Positions 1 to 8,097 of a DNA stretch of 64,000 bases are shown piece by piece. A program made the translations under genes and the position numbers. Source of the DNA: SIG575 sp964507395 (GTDB taxonomy: Bacteria > Bacillota > Clostridia > Oscillospirales > Acutalibacteraceae). The notes beneath the pieces were generated by a model that had not been told where the DNA came from, searched no databases, and saw nothing but the letters and a program-made list of their open reading frames with translations. The stretch's first letter is position 1. Every line of letters starts with the position of its first letter. Where the stretch lies: assembly GCA_964507395.1 (NCBI GenBank), contig CAZDQE010000003.1:1-64000 (forward strand). Direction: 5' to 3'.

Positions 1-81
1 TGGTGCATATGACGGAAAAAGAGCAAACATAATTTCGTGCAAGGGGTTTTTAGAGATCCCCTATAATTTGCCGATGTTTTT

Positions 82-156
82 TGTAGGGGAGATTCACGAA
101 TATCCCGCGAGTTTTTATGAAATTAAAGACGTGCAATTCGTGAATTGCCCCTACGA
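82..156. repeat. Imperfect palindromic repeat, GTAGGGG...CCCCTAC ends
   Basis: The two ends form a long imperfect inverted repeat: 82-101 pairs with 136-156, differing at about three positions, around a 34-base centre. The tips read GTAGGGG and CCCCTAC. A second element with the same tips and similar size lies at 47073-47146, so this looks like a small non-coding, MITE-like dispersed repeat. It carries no reading frame of note. The rest of 1-209 shows only a short stem (AGGGG/CCCCT near 41-62) and nothing else I can name. Confidence 0.6.
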
Positions 157-209
157 AATGAGCATCGCTGCAATATAAATTGCGCCGCAGGTCCGATATT
201 CTGCATTCA

Positions 210-258
210 AAAATCCCTGCCGATCATCCTCGGATAAAGGATTCGGGCAGGGATTTTT
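210..258. terminator. Bidirectional intrinsic terminator
   Basis: AAAATCCCTGCC at about 210-221 pairs with GGCAGGGATTTT at 247-258, with a T-run on each strand. It lies directly after the stop of the minus-strand lipoprotein gene at 261 and would also stop a plus-strand transcript entering from the left. Confidence 0.75.
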
Positions 259-260
259 TA

Positions 261-1175
261 TCAGTATGTAATTGTATAATCCTTGATAAATGTAAATCCG
301 ATTGAGCCTGAGTGAGTGCCTAAAAGGTTTACTGTCATGTTCATCACAAGGGGAGTGGTGTAAACAATGTGTGTGATTTTCCCTGTGGATTTATCCATGG
401 TCGCTTTGATTTCGCAATTGTAATATGTTGTTGAAAACTCTTTTATGAAGGAAGCCTTCTGGGCAATTTCGTGTGTTTCAATTACATCGCACACCGCGCC
501 GACACCAACGCCTGCTGTGGGATTTTTGTGGTCCTTGAGTTTTAAATAAATTTCGTATGTATCGCCTTTGTCTTCGCATGTGGCTTTTACAACATAGTCT
601 GATGTCAGTTTACTTACATAGCTCTGCTCCGGAACTATGAAGTTTTCTCTTATTTCATCTTTTGTAGCAAAAACTACGGGGTCTGTGTCATCGCCCATCA
701 TTGATTTCATCATATCCTCTGCTACTGAGCCCATTGCTGAGGGAATATTTGTTTTGTCCTCGTTGACAATGCGCTTTTCGTAATTTTTGACTACCTTTGA
801 TGCGTCTGTCTTGATTTTGTTTGCGCTCTTATTGAACATTTCAACTATCTCTTCTGTTGTGAAAGTTTTGGCTTCAGTAGTCTTTGTTGTGCTGTCGGAA
901 GAAGGCTTTTTCGTTGTGCTTTCTTTTTCCTTAGTTACAATTTCTGTAACGATTTCAGTTTCACCCTCTTCGTTTGTCACGATTTCGGTGATGACTTCTG
1001 TTTCATCTTCTTCAGAAATGTTTACAACAGGTTCGTCAGAAGAAACGGTTGTCTGCTCGGTGGAATTTTCAGTTGTTGTTTCCGCTTCAGACTCTTTGTC
1101 TGAATTACAGCCTGTGAAAATGAATAATGTTATTGCAAGGATAAGTGCCAAAATGGAAATTTTTCTGTTTTTCAT
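261..1175 (-). CDS. Lipoprotein of unknown function, Thr/Glu-rich linker
   Basis: A 304-residue exported protein. The N-terminus is a lipoprotein signal peptide: basic start (MKNRK), hydrophobic stretch, and lipobox FTGC at residues 20-23, so it should be anchored to the outer face of the membrane by Cys23. Residues about 24-105 form a low-complexity spacer rich in Thr, Glu and Ser, with the phrase TEIVT repeated, typical of a wall-spanning stalk. The C-terminal domain (about 105-304) begins with a helical stretch and ends in beta-rich sequence; I do not recognise a family. An AGAGGGG ribosome site precedes the ATG. It is transcribed alone from its own promoter. Confidence 0.8.
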   Translation of the reverse strand: MKNRKISILALILAITLFIFTGCNSDKESEAETTTENSTEQTTVSSDEPVVNISEEDETEVITEIVTNEEGETEIVTEIVTKEKESTTKKPSSDSTTKTTEAKTFTTEEIVEMFNKSANKIKTDASKVVKNYEKRIVNEDKTNIPSAMGSVAEDMMKSMMGDDTDPVVFATKDEIRENFIVPEQSYVSKLTSDYVVKATCEDKGDTYEIYLKLKDHKNPTAGVGVGAVCDVIETHEIAQKASFIKEFSTTYYNCEIKATMDKSTGKITHIVYTTPLVMNMTVNLLGTHSGSIGFTFIKDYTITY

Positions 1176-1210
1176 AAATAAACCCCTCTTTCATTTAATC
1201 TGATGAGAAG

Positions 1211-1240
1211 ATTATACTATATTATTACTTGCTTTTGCAA
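1211..1240 (-). promoter_or_regulatory. Promoter for the lipoprotein gene
   Basis: On the minus strand, TTGCAA (1235-1240) and TATAAT (1211-1216) are 18 bases apart. The -35 lies over the last codons of the upstream GH110 gene. Confidence 0.55.
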
Positions 1241-2868
1241 TATGTTTTATTATTTTGTTCAATAATATTTCCAACACATTTTTTGTGGACTTCAAAAGGT
1301 GCATCGAAAGTGTTATCTGTGATTTCAGCCTCTTTCAGATATTCAAGCCATATTGAATGTTTTTCTTCCGTGGGGTGAGAGAAAGTGTTACCTGTAAGAG
1401 TGAGTTTGCCGTGAACAAATTCTTCTGAATTTTCGTTCATGACTTTCGGTGTGCAGCGGATAACAGGGGAGGATTCCCATGTAGATGCAAAATCGCACCG
1501 TGTAATTTCATTATTACTGAAAACAATTTCTTTTGTGTAGCCTGATTCAAACCAGAAATTGCAGTCATCCTCAATGAGAAGTGCAGGTCCCCACAGTCTG
1601 TCAAAGCGGTTGTTTTCGATTATAACTTTTCCTCTTGTTGTACAGAGAATTCCTCGTCCCGATGTTGGACCGAAATCGCAGTTTTTAACGTGAAGTGACG
1701 GTGTCCATGCAGCGTTTTCAACAACATCTTTTCCTACCTTGATTTCAGGCAAAGCTCTGTCAAGGTAAAGTCTTATGTCTGTGTCATTCAGACGCTCATA
1801 TTTTACAACCTTTGTTTTTCCGTAGGGGATAAGGGTGTCCCATTTGATAAATTCAAGCTCATCTCCCTTTTCAAACGCCTGAAATCCCCATGATTCATGG
1901 TGCATAAAACGGACTGTGATTGTTTTTTTACGGCTGTTTTTTCTGACGATTCTCAGATGTGTGCCGTGAACATTTATGTAATCGTCATGCGCGCCCCATG
2001 CTTTGCAGGAGTCGATTGTAAGCTGCCCCTTGCAACCTGAAAACTGGAAAAAGTCAGCAGTGCTTGCGATTGTCCTTCCCTCTGCAGGGGTGAAATCGCA
2101 ATTTCTGAATGTAACATTTTCGCAGAACTGTGATACCATTCCGAGACCGTGCATGAATTTTATACGCAGGTTTTCAAAGGTGAGGTTTCTGCATCTTTCA
2201 AAAAGACTTCCCGTCTGGTCGCGGATAATGTTTCTTGTCTGGATGATGTGTCCTGTCATGAATGGTGCATTTTTGTTTTTCAGATATACTCTTAAAGTTC
2301 TCTCGCCTGTTTTTTCAATTTTCTCAAATGTCAGGTCGTCCCGTCTGAAATCCTTTGAAATGCCTGTCTGAGGATCGAAAATTTTCACATATCTTTTTCT
2401 CGCATTACATCTGTTTTTCCAGTAAGGTTTTCCGTCTTTTCCCGTTTCGCCAAGCCAGAAAAGGTCTTTGCCCTTGACGGCGAAAAGGCAGTCAGGATTT
2501 ATTTCGATTTCGCACACCCCGTTATTGCTTGATAGGATTTTAAACTCCGTCATAGTGGGGCAGGCGTAGTCGATGGTGAGATTTTTTATCGTAATGTTTT
2601 CGCATTTTGAAAACAGAAAAGGTGTCATTTTGCCGTGAACAAGAATCGTTGCACCGCAGCCGTCAATTGTGATATTTTTCTTTTTTTCAAGAAATACGGC
2701 ACATCTTCTGAGTCCCTTTGGATTTTCGTTTTTTCTCGCTGTGTTTGAACAGTAGTATCCTGCAAATTCAAAGGAATCATCCTGACACACGTCATAGATT
2801 TTATCCTTTTCGAGAGTAACCGTGTCGCCGTTTTTTATGTTTAAAAATATTTCTGAAAGCTCATTCAT
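1225..2868 (-). CDS. GH110 family alpha-1,3-galactosidase (parallel beta-helix)
   Basis: A 547-residue right-handed beta-helix enzyme resembling GH110 exo-alpha-galactosidases, which remove terminal alpha-1,3-linked galactose such as that of blood group B or linear alpha-Gal epitopes. Family-like segments are visible: KNITIDGCGATILVHGKMTP near residue 70, a MHGLGMVSQ stretch, DFFQFSGCKGQLTI, then DDYINVHGTHLRIV and RFMHHESWGFQ. The ATG at 2868 is chosen because TGAGGTG lies 8 bases upstream; a longer frame to 2937 would have no ribosome site and would run across the promoter. There is no signal peptide, so it should act in the cytoplasm on imported oligosaccharides, unlike secreted Bacteroides relatives. 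Family call fairly sure; exact linkage is inference. Confidence 0.82.
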   Translation of the reverse strand: MNELSEIFLNIKNGDTVTLEKDKIYDVCQDDSFEFAGYYCSNTARKNENPKGLRRCAVFLEKKKNITIDGCGATILVHGKMTPFLFSKCENITIKNLTIDYACPTMTEFKILSSNNGVCEIEINPDCLFAVKGKDLFWLGETGKDGKPYWKNRCNARKRYVKIFDPQTGISKDFRRDDLTFEKIEKTGERTLRVYLKNKNAPFMTGHIIQTRNIIRDQTGSLFERCRNLTFENLRIKFMHGLGMVSQFCENVTFRNCDFTPAEGRTIASTADFFQFSGCKGQLTIDSCKAWGAHDDYINVHGTHLRIVRKNSRKKTITVRFMHHESWGFQAFEKGDELEFIKWDTLIPYGKTKVVKYERLNDTDIRLYLDRALPEIKVGKDVVENAAWTPSLHVKNCDFGPTSGRGILCTTRGKVIIENNRFDRLWGPALLIEDDCNFWFESGYTKEIVFSNNEITRCDFASTWESSPVIRCTPKVMNENSEEFVHGKLTLTGNTFSHPTEEKHSIWLEYLKEAEITDNTFDAPFEVHKKCVGNIIEQNNKTYCKSK

Positions 2869-2902
2869 CTTTGGCACCTCAACATTTGGGGAGTATATGT
2901 AT

Positions 2903-2930
2903 ATTATATAATAATGGTAAGAAAAGTCAA
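2903..2930 (-). promoter_or_regulatory. Promoter for the GH110 gene
   Basis: On the minus strand, TTGACT (2925-2930) and TATAAT (2903-2908) are 16 bases apart, about 35 bases before the chosen GH110 start codon. Confidence 0.65.
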
Positions 2931-3002
2931 TTGTCATAATTTTTTACACTATATTTACCAATGAAAAGCCTTGGCGAAAAAGGAATTTTATCAATTTTAT
3001 GA

Positions 3003-3031
3003 TTGACAATAATTTTGTTTTTTGCTACAAT
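3003..3031 (+). promoter_or_regulatory. Strong promoter of the aspS-gatC/gatA/gatB operon
   Basis: TTGACA (3003-3008) and TACAAT (3026-3031) with a 17-base spacer. Transcription should start near 3038, so the T-box leader begins at about GGAGACCC. Confidence 0.85.
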
Positions 3032-3037
3032 AACTAC

Positions 3038-3240
3038 TGGAGACCCTACTTAAACGGAAAGTCTGTCAGAGATTGTGCGTCATGGGCTGAAAGCGCACTT
3101 CAGATGAGTAGTAAGCACGGCAACACTTCCTTGAAACAAAATTCAATAAAAAGAGCGGATACTCTGTATCAATTCGGGTGGCACCGCGGGTAAATAAACT
3201 CGTCCCGGGAATTATAGTTTTATAATTCCCGGGGCTTTTT
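3038..3240 (+). promoter_or_regulatory. T-box riboswitch leader with terminator
   Basis: The conserved T-box core GGGTGGCACCGCG is at 3176-3188, followed by a terminator: 3204-3216 pairs perfectly with 3221-3233 (13 pairs, GTTT loop) and ends in a T-run at 3236-3240. The core can pair alternatively with the 5' arm of that terminator as antiterminator. Upstream, GTGCG (3075-3079) pairs with CGCAC (3093-3097) as a distal stem I. Uncharged tRNA should bind, favour antitermination and raise expression of the aspartyl-tRNA synthetase/amidotransferase operon. The specifier is not resolved; AAC (Asn) at 3122-3124 near the base of stem I is a candidate, and GAT at 3103-3105 is another. A 64-codon frame across the leader is not a gene. 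Confidence 0.93.
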
Positions 3241-3273
3241 AATTTTTATATTATGCAAACGGAGGTATATAAA

Positions 3274-5382
3274 ATGTACAGAACTCATCGTTGCAATGAA
3301 ATAAGAGAGGAACACATCGGTAAGACTGTTCAACTGGCAGGCTGGGTTGACGTTATACGTGACCACGGCGGTGTTCTTTTCGTCGATTTGCGTGACGAAA
3401 CAGGTGTGACACAGGTTGTCGTTCACGATGAAAGTCTTCTCAAAGGTGTAAGTAAGGAAACTGTTTTGTCAGTTTCGGGCACAGTTACAAAGCGTGATGA
3501 AAACACTGTCAACGCAAAAATCGAAACAGGTCTTGTTGAGCTTGTTACAGATTCTCTTGAAGTTCTCGGTGTTTGCAGCAGAGACCTTCCCTTTGAAATC
3601 GGCTCAAACGATACAAACGAAAACATCAGACTCAAGCACAGATTCTTAGACCTCAGAAACCCTGACCTTCATAAGAATATCATTCTTCGTTCCAAGGTTA
3701 TCGGCCACATGAGAAGGCTTATGGAAGAAAGAGGTTTCATGGATATCCAGACACCCATCCTTACTGCTTCTTCTCCTGAAGGTGCACGAGATTTCCTCGT
3801 TCCCAGCCGTAAGCATCCGGGCAAATTCTATGCACTTCCCCAGGCACCTCAGCAGTTCAAACAGCTTCTTATGGTGTCAGGATTTGATAAATATTATCAG
3901 ATAGCACCCTGCTTCCGTGATGAGGATGCACGTGCTGACCGCTCACCCGGTGAATTCTATCAGCTTGACTTTGAAATGGCTTTCTCAACTCAGGACGAGG
4001 TTCTTGAAGTCTGCGAAGAGGTTGTAGGAGATATTTTCCGCACCTTCTCTGACAAGAAAATCACCGAAACTCCTTTCAGAAGAATCCCTTACGCTGAGGC
4101 TATGGCAAAATACGGCTCAGATAAGCCTGACCTTCGCAATCCCCTTGTTATCTGTGACCTGACAGATATGTTCAAGAGAGTTAAGTTCAAGCCCTTTATG
4201 AATAAATATGTAAGAGGTATTGTAGCTCCCTGTAAGAATGAAAGATGGTTCTTTGATAAATCTCTTGCTTTCGCTACGAAACAGGCAAAGATGGCAGGTC
4301 TTGCACATATCACTCTTCTCAACGCTGAAACCTTTGAATTCAAAGATGACCCCATCAGCAAGGTTATGACAGAGGAAGAAAAGAAAGAAATTGTAGAAGT
4401 TACAGGTGTAAAAGAGGGAGAAACGATCTTCTTCATCTGTGACACAATTTCAGACGTTGCAGATAAAAACGCAGGTGTTATCAGGACATGGCTCGGCAAT
4501 GAGCTTGAGCTTATTAAAAACGATTCATTTGAATTCTGCTTTGTTGTTGACTTCCCCATGTATGAGAGAGATGAAACAACAGATAAAATTATTTTCACTC
4601 ACAACCCCTTCTCAATGCCGCAGGGCGGTCTTGAAGTTCTTGAAAATCAGGACCCCACAACAGTTCTGGCTTACCAGTATGACCTTGTTTGTAACGGTAT
4701 TGAGCTGGCATCAGGTGCAGTGAGAAACCACAGTCCCGAAATCATGAGAAAAGCCTTTGAAATTGCAGGCTATCCCGAGGACGAGGTTAAGAAACGCTTC
4801 GGCGCACTTTACAATGCGTTCCAGTTCGGTGCTCCCCCTCATGCAGGTATGGCACCCGGTGTTGACAGAATCGTAATGCTCCTTGCAGATACGGAAACTA
4901 TCAGAGATGTTATCGCATTCCCCCTGGACGGCACAGCACAGGATCAGATGCTGGGTGCTCCCGGTGAAGTTACAGAGCTTCAGCTCTTTGAAGCGAATGT
5001 CAGCATCCGCGGCAAGGGCGGAGCAGAGGTTCTCGGCTCTGAGGGCGGTGCAGATTCTTCTGCTTTTGCATCAACTGTAAGCTCTGCAAAGTCAGGCGGA
5101 AGTAAGGTCAATAAGCTTGAAAGTCTTGAACAGGTAAATGAGCTTTCATTTACTGCTGGCGAAAAGAAAAAGATGAACAAGATTTTTGAAGATATGCAGA
5201 AGAGGGAAGAATCTCTCGGAAAGCTTGATACAGAAAACGTTGAGGCTATGGTATATGTAATGCCTATGACTAACGTTCTGAGAAACGATAAACGTGAGCA
5301 GCCCTTTGAACGCAGCGACTTGCTTGCAGGCGCACCTCAGTCAACTGAGGATAGCTGGCAGGTTCCCAGACTTGTAAAGTGA
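3274..5382 (+). CDS. aspS-gatC: Aspartyl-tRNA synthetase fused to GatC
   Basis: A 702-residue fusion. Residues 1-579 are a bacterial AspRS: anticodon-binding OB fold (GWVDVIRDHGGVLFVDLRD), class II motif 2 (FRDEDARADRSPGEFYQLDFE region), a GAD insertion near 290-400 and motif 3 (GVDRIVML). His31 in DHGG is the residue associated with non-discriminating AspRS, which charges both tRNA-Asp and tRNA-Asn with aspartate. Residues 580-611 are a Gly/Ser/Ala linker. Residues 612-702 match a complete GatC, including LDTENVEAMVYV, NVLRNDK and DLLAGAP. The ATG at 3274 is preferred over 3253 because GGAGG (3261-3265) sits 8 bases before it. GatC normally is a separate protein of about 95 residues bridging GatA and GatB; here it would tether the amidotransferase to the synthetase. 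First gene of the T-box operon. Confidence 0.95.
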   Translation: MYRTHRCNEIREEHIGKTVQLAGWVDVIRDHGGVLFVDLRDETGVTQVVVHDESLLKGVSKETVLSVSGTVTKRDENTVNAKIETGLVELVTDSLEVLGVCSRDLPFEIGSNDTNENIRLKHRFLDLRNPDLHKNIILRSKVIGHMRRLMEERGFMDIQTPILTASSPEGARDFLVPSRKHPGKFYALPQAPQQFKQLLMVSGFDKYYQIAPCFRDEDARADRSPGEFYQLDFEMAFSTQDEVLEVCEEVVGDIFRTFSDKKITETPFRRIPYAEAMAKYGSDKPDLRNPLVICDLTDMFKRVKFKPFMNKYVRGIVAPCKNERWFFDKSLAFATKQAKMAGLAHITLLNAETFEFKDDPISKVMTEEEKKEIVEVTGVKEGETIFFICDTISDVADKNAGVIRTWLGNELELIKNDSFEFCFVVDFPMYERDETTDKIIFTHNPFSMPQGGLEVLENQDPTTVLAYQYDLVCNGIELASGAVRNHSPEIMRKAFEIAGYPEDEVKKRFGALYNAFQFGAPPHAGMAPGVDRIVMLLADTETIRDVIAFPLDGTAQDQMLGAPGEVTELQLFEANVSIRGKGGAEVLGSEGGADSSAFASTVSSAKSGGSKVNKLESLEQVNELSFTAGEKKKMNKIFEDMQKREESLGKLDTENVEAMVYVMPMTNVLRNDKREQPFERSDLLAGAPQSTEDSWQVPRLVK

Positions 5383-5392
5383 GGTGGACAAA

Positions 5393-6583
5393 GTGAGATA
5401 TTTTATTAACGAAATTTCAAAAGACGGTACAATTGCCGTTGATGATACAATCCTTGTTAAAGGTGTTCCTGCAACTGCAGGCTCAAAAATGCTTGAAAAC
5501 TTCACTCCTCTTTTTAGTGCAGAGGCAGTAGAAAGACTTGAAAAGGCAGGCTACGGCATCAGCGGTAAAACAAATGTAGGTGAATTCGGTCTTGACCTTC
5601 TCGGCGAAACGTCATATTTCGGGGAAGTAAAGGCAGGAGAAAATCTTGCAGGTGCAGCAGCAGAGCTTGTGAAAAAAGGCGAAGTTAAAGCGGCACTGTC
5701 AGTTGACCTTAACGGTTCTCCCCGCCGCGCAGCAGCAGTTTCAGGTGTTGATTTCCTAAAACCCACTTACGGTACAGTTTCCCGTTACGGAATTATCGCA
5801 TGTGCCTGCTCAGGTGAGCAGATTGGTGTGTCTGCAAAAAATGCAGAGGATGTAAAAGAAATTCTTTCGGTTGTCGCAGGTCACGACTCAAAGGACGGCA
5901 CAAGTCTCCCCGAGGAAAAATATGAATACTCAGTTGACGAAACTGTTAATGGTAAGAAAATCGGCATTGTAAAAGAACTTTATGATATGGCATCTGATGA
6001 GGTTAAGGCAAATATTGATGCTTACGCTGAAAGTCTTAAAAAGCTGGGTGCAACTGTTGAAACAGTGTCACTTGATGTTGTGAATGAAGCGCAGACAGCA
6101 TGGCAGATTCTTATGTCTGCCGAAACATGCAACAATATTTCAAGATTTGACGGCGTTAAGTACGGATACCGTACACCCGAATATAAAAACATCGATGAGC
6201 TTTATGTAAAGAGCAGAACAGAAGCCTTCTCTTTCCTTACAAAGGCAACTGTAATTTACGGCTCAGACGTTCTTGCAAAAGGTAAATACGAAGCATGCTA
6301 CGATAAGTCCCTTCGTATCCGCCGTGTAGTTACGGACAAAGTTAAAGCACTTCTCGCTTCATGCGATGTACTTCTTGCACCTGCTTCTTCAAAGATGAGT
6401 TATCAGTCTTATGATGTTCTCGAATCCTTCGGCAAGGTTTTTGAAGAAAGCGTTTTCACTGCAGTGCCTTCAATCACAGGTCTGCCTGCAATGACTACAA
6501 AAGGTGTTCAGCTTATTTCCGATTCATTCAAAGAGAGCGTTCTTCTGAGTGTTGCTCACAGTGTAGAAAAGGAGGAAGCATAA
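5393..6583 (+). CDS. gatA: Degenerate GatA-like amidotransferase subunit
   Basis: About 396 residues against about 485 for usual GatA. Homology to the Asp/Glu-tRNA amidotransferase glutaminase is clear (GSKMLENF, GETSYFG, LKPTYGTVSRYG, SRFDGVKYGY), but the first 60 or so residues are missing. Comparison with Staphylococcus aureus GatA from memory aligns without gaps around the active site: Lys79 becomes Asp, cis-Ser154 becomes Leu, and only nucleophile Ser178 remains (NGSPRR). The glycine-rich PGGSSGGS signature is lost and shortened by about seven residues. It should therefore not hydrolyse glutamine normally. Counting from the upstream GTG at 5384, these are Asp20, Leu88 and Ser112. GTG 5393 is preferred because GAGGTGG (5381-5387) lies 5 bases before it; 5384 is possible. 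The frame is uninterrupted, so it appears maintained. Confidence 0.88.
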   Translation: MRYFINEISKDGTIAVDDTILVKGVPATAGSKMLENFTPLFSAEAVERLEKAGYGISGKTNVGEFGLDLLGETSYFGEVKAGENLAGAAAELVKKGEVKAALSVDLNGSPRRAAAVSGVDFLKPTYGTVSRYGIIACACSGEQIGVSAKNAEDVKEILSVVAGHDSKDGTSLPEEKYEYSVDETVNGKKIGIVKELYDMASDEVKANIDAYAESLKKLGATVETVSLDVVNEAQTAWQILMSAETCNNISRFDGVKYGYRTPEYKNIDELYVKSRTEAFSFLTKATVIYGSDVLAKGKYEACYDKSLRIRRVVTDKVKALLASCDVLLAPASSKMSYQSYDVLESFGKVFEESVFTAVPSITGLPAMTTKGVQLISDSFKESVLLSVAHSVEKEEA

Positions 6584-6584
6584 G

Positions 6585-7994
6585 ATGAAATACGAACTTG
6601 TTATCGGTCTTGAAACTCACGTTGAGCTTTCAACAGACTCAAAGCTTTTCTGCTCCTGCGGCGGACATTCAAGCCCCAAGGAGCCTAACGATTGTGTGTG
6701 CCCTGCTTGCAGCGGTATGCCCGGTATGCTTCCTGTTACAAACAAACACGCAATTGAGCTTGCAGTTAAGGCAGGCTTTATGCTGAACTGCAAAATCAAC
6801 CAGTATACAACATTTGATAAAAAGAGCTATTACTATCCCGACCTTCCCTCAGCTTATCAGATTACACAGTGGTTCCATCCTGTATGTGTTGACGGCTCGG
6901 TAGAAATCGGTGACAGAAAAATCGGAATCAAGCAGATTCACGTTGAAGAGGACGCAGGTAAGCTTGTTCACGATGATGCAACAAATACTTCATTCGTTGA
7001 CTTCAACCGTACAAGTGTGCCCCTTATCGAAATCGTAAGCCGTCCCGACTTCCGCAGCTCAGACGAAGTTATTGCATACCTGAAAAAGCTGAAATCAAGC
7101 CTTCAGTTTGCAGGAATTTCTGAATGTGAAGAGGGCGCTATGAGATGTGACGTTAACATTTCTGTCCGTCCCGAAGGCTCAGATGAATTGGGTATCCGTT
7201 CAGAAATCAAAAACATGAGCTCGCTTTCAGAAATCAAGGATGCAATCGAATTTGAAAAGGTGCGTCACGTAGATGCTATTGAGCGTCACACAGAGATGCT
7301 CGTTCAGGAAACGCGCCGTTGGGACGATGTGAAGAGAAGAACGTTCCCCATGCGTAACAAGGAAACAGCAGCGGACTACCGTTATTTCCCCGACCCCAAC
7401 CTTATGCCCATTATCATTGATGATGAATGGCTTAAAGAAATCAAAGCAAGTATGCCTGCAACTGCAGACGAAAAAGGAAAGCTTTACGAGGAAATGGGTA
7501 TTGCAGCGAAGGAAGCAGCGGTTCTTGCCTCTGACCGCAAGCTTTGTGATGTTTTCGATGCAGTAGTAGCAGACGGCAGAAATGCAAAGACGGTGGCAAG
7601 CTGGATTCTTACAGAATGTATGGGTATCATGAAACGTCTTGAACTTGACAGCCTTGACATCAGTCCTGCAAAGCTTTCAAGAATTATCGAGCTTGTTGAA
7701 AGCGGTGAAATCACACGTGCAGCAGGTAAGAAGATTCTTTCAGCTGTGTTTGAAAAGGATGTTGACGTTGATGCGTTCTGCGATGAAAACGGACTCAACG
7801 CTAAGGTTGACGAAGGCATGATAGTCGCAATCGTTGAAAAGGTTATTGCAGAAAACGATAAGGCGGTTGCAGATTATAAGAGCGGTAAAACAAAGGCTAT
7901 GCAGTCACTCTTCGGTCTTGTCATGCGTGAACTGAAAGGTACGGGCGATCCTGCAACGATAAGAACATTGCTTGAACAGAAACTCAATTCATAA
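6585..7994 (+). CDS. gatB: Asp-tRNA(Asn)/Glu-tRNA(Gln) amidotransferase subunit B
   Basis: A 469-residue GatB, the subunit that binds the mischarged tRNA and phosphorylates its Asp or Glu side chain before amidation. The N-terminal cradle has the metal residues of VIGLETHVEL (Glu10, His12), the cysteine-rich zinc segment CSCGG...CVCPACSGMPG, IHVEEDAGKLVHDD and YYYPDLPSAYQITQ. The C-terminal tail (YqeY-like, about 330-469) ends in the usual GKTKAMQSLFGLVMRELKG. Unlike the neighbouring GatA, I see no missing key residues. Start ATG follows gatA's stop by one base, with AGGAGG ahead of it. Last gene of the operon, closed by a terminator at 8013. Confidence 0.96.
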   Translation: MKYELVIGLETHVELSTDSKLFCSCGGHSSPKEPNDCVCPACSGMPGMLPVTNKHAIELAVKAGFMLNCKINQYTTFDKKSYYYPDLPSAYQITQWFHPVCVDGSVEIGDRKIGIKQIHVEEDAGKLVHDDATNTSFVDFNRTSVPLIEIVSRPDFRSSDEVIAYLKKLKSSLQFAGISECEEGAMRCDVNISVRPEGSDELGIRSEIKNMSSLSEIKDAIEFEKVRHVDAIERHTEMLVQETRRWDDVKRRTFPMRNKETAADYRYFPDPNLMPIIIDDEWLKEIKASMPATADEKGKLYEEMGIAAKEAAVLASDRKLCDVFDAVVADGRNAKTVASWILTECMGIMKRLELDSLDISPAKLSRIIELVESGEITRAAGKKILSAVFEKDVDVDAFCDENGLNAKVDEGMIVAIVEKVIAENDKAVADYKSGKTKAMQSLFGLVMRELKGTGDPATIRTLLEQKLNS

Positions 7995-8012
7995 AAATTC
8001 GTATAATTTTCT

Positions 8013-8045
8013 GAAGCTGATGCAGATGTGTCAGCTTCTTTTTTA
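8013..8045 (+). terminator. Intrinsic terminator after gatB
   Basis: GAAGCTGA (8013-8020) pairs with TCAGCTTC (8031-8038), followed by T6. Confidence 0.85.
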
Positions 8046-8074
8046 TTGACATAAAAATCTGATTAATTTATAAT
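8046..8074 (+). promoter_or_regulatory. Promoter for the alpha/beta hydrolase gene
   Basis: Consensus TTGACA (8046-8051) and TATAAT (8069-8074), 17-base spacer, directly after the gatB terminator. Confidence 0.8.
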
Positions 8075-8097
8075 AAAAAAGAAAGCGGGTGAGGCAA

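Noticed and set aside
787..1203. A 138-codon plus-strand frame rich in Ser and Val
   Set aside because: It is the mirror of the Thr/Glu-rich linker of the minus-strand lipoprotein.
2999..3193. A 64-codon open frame before aspS
   Set aside because: It lies across the promoter and T-box structure, has no ribosome site and no protein-like composition.
5384..6583. gatA as a pseudogene
   Set aside because: No stop or frameshift, good ribosome sites on both sides, and conserved body; loss is confined to the N-terminus and active site, so it reads as a changed but maintained protein.
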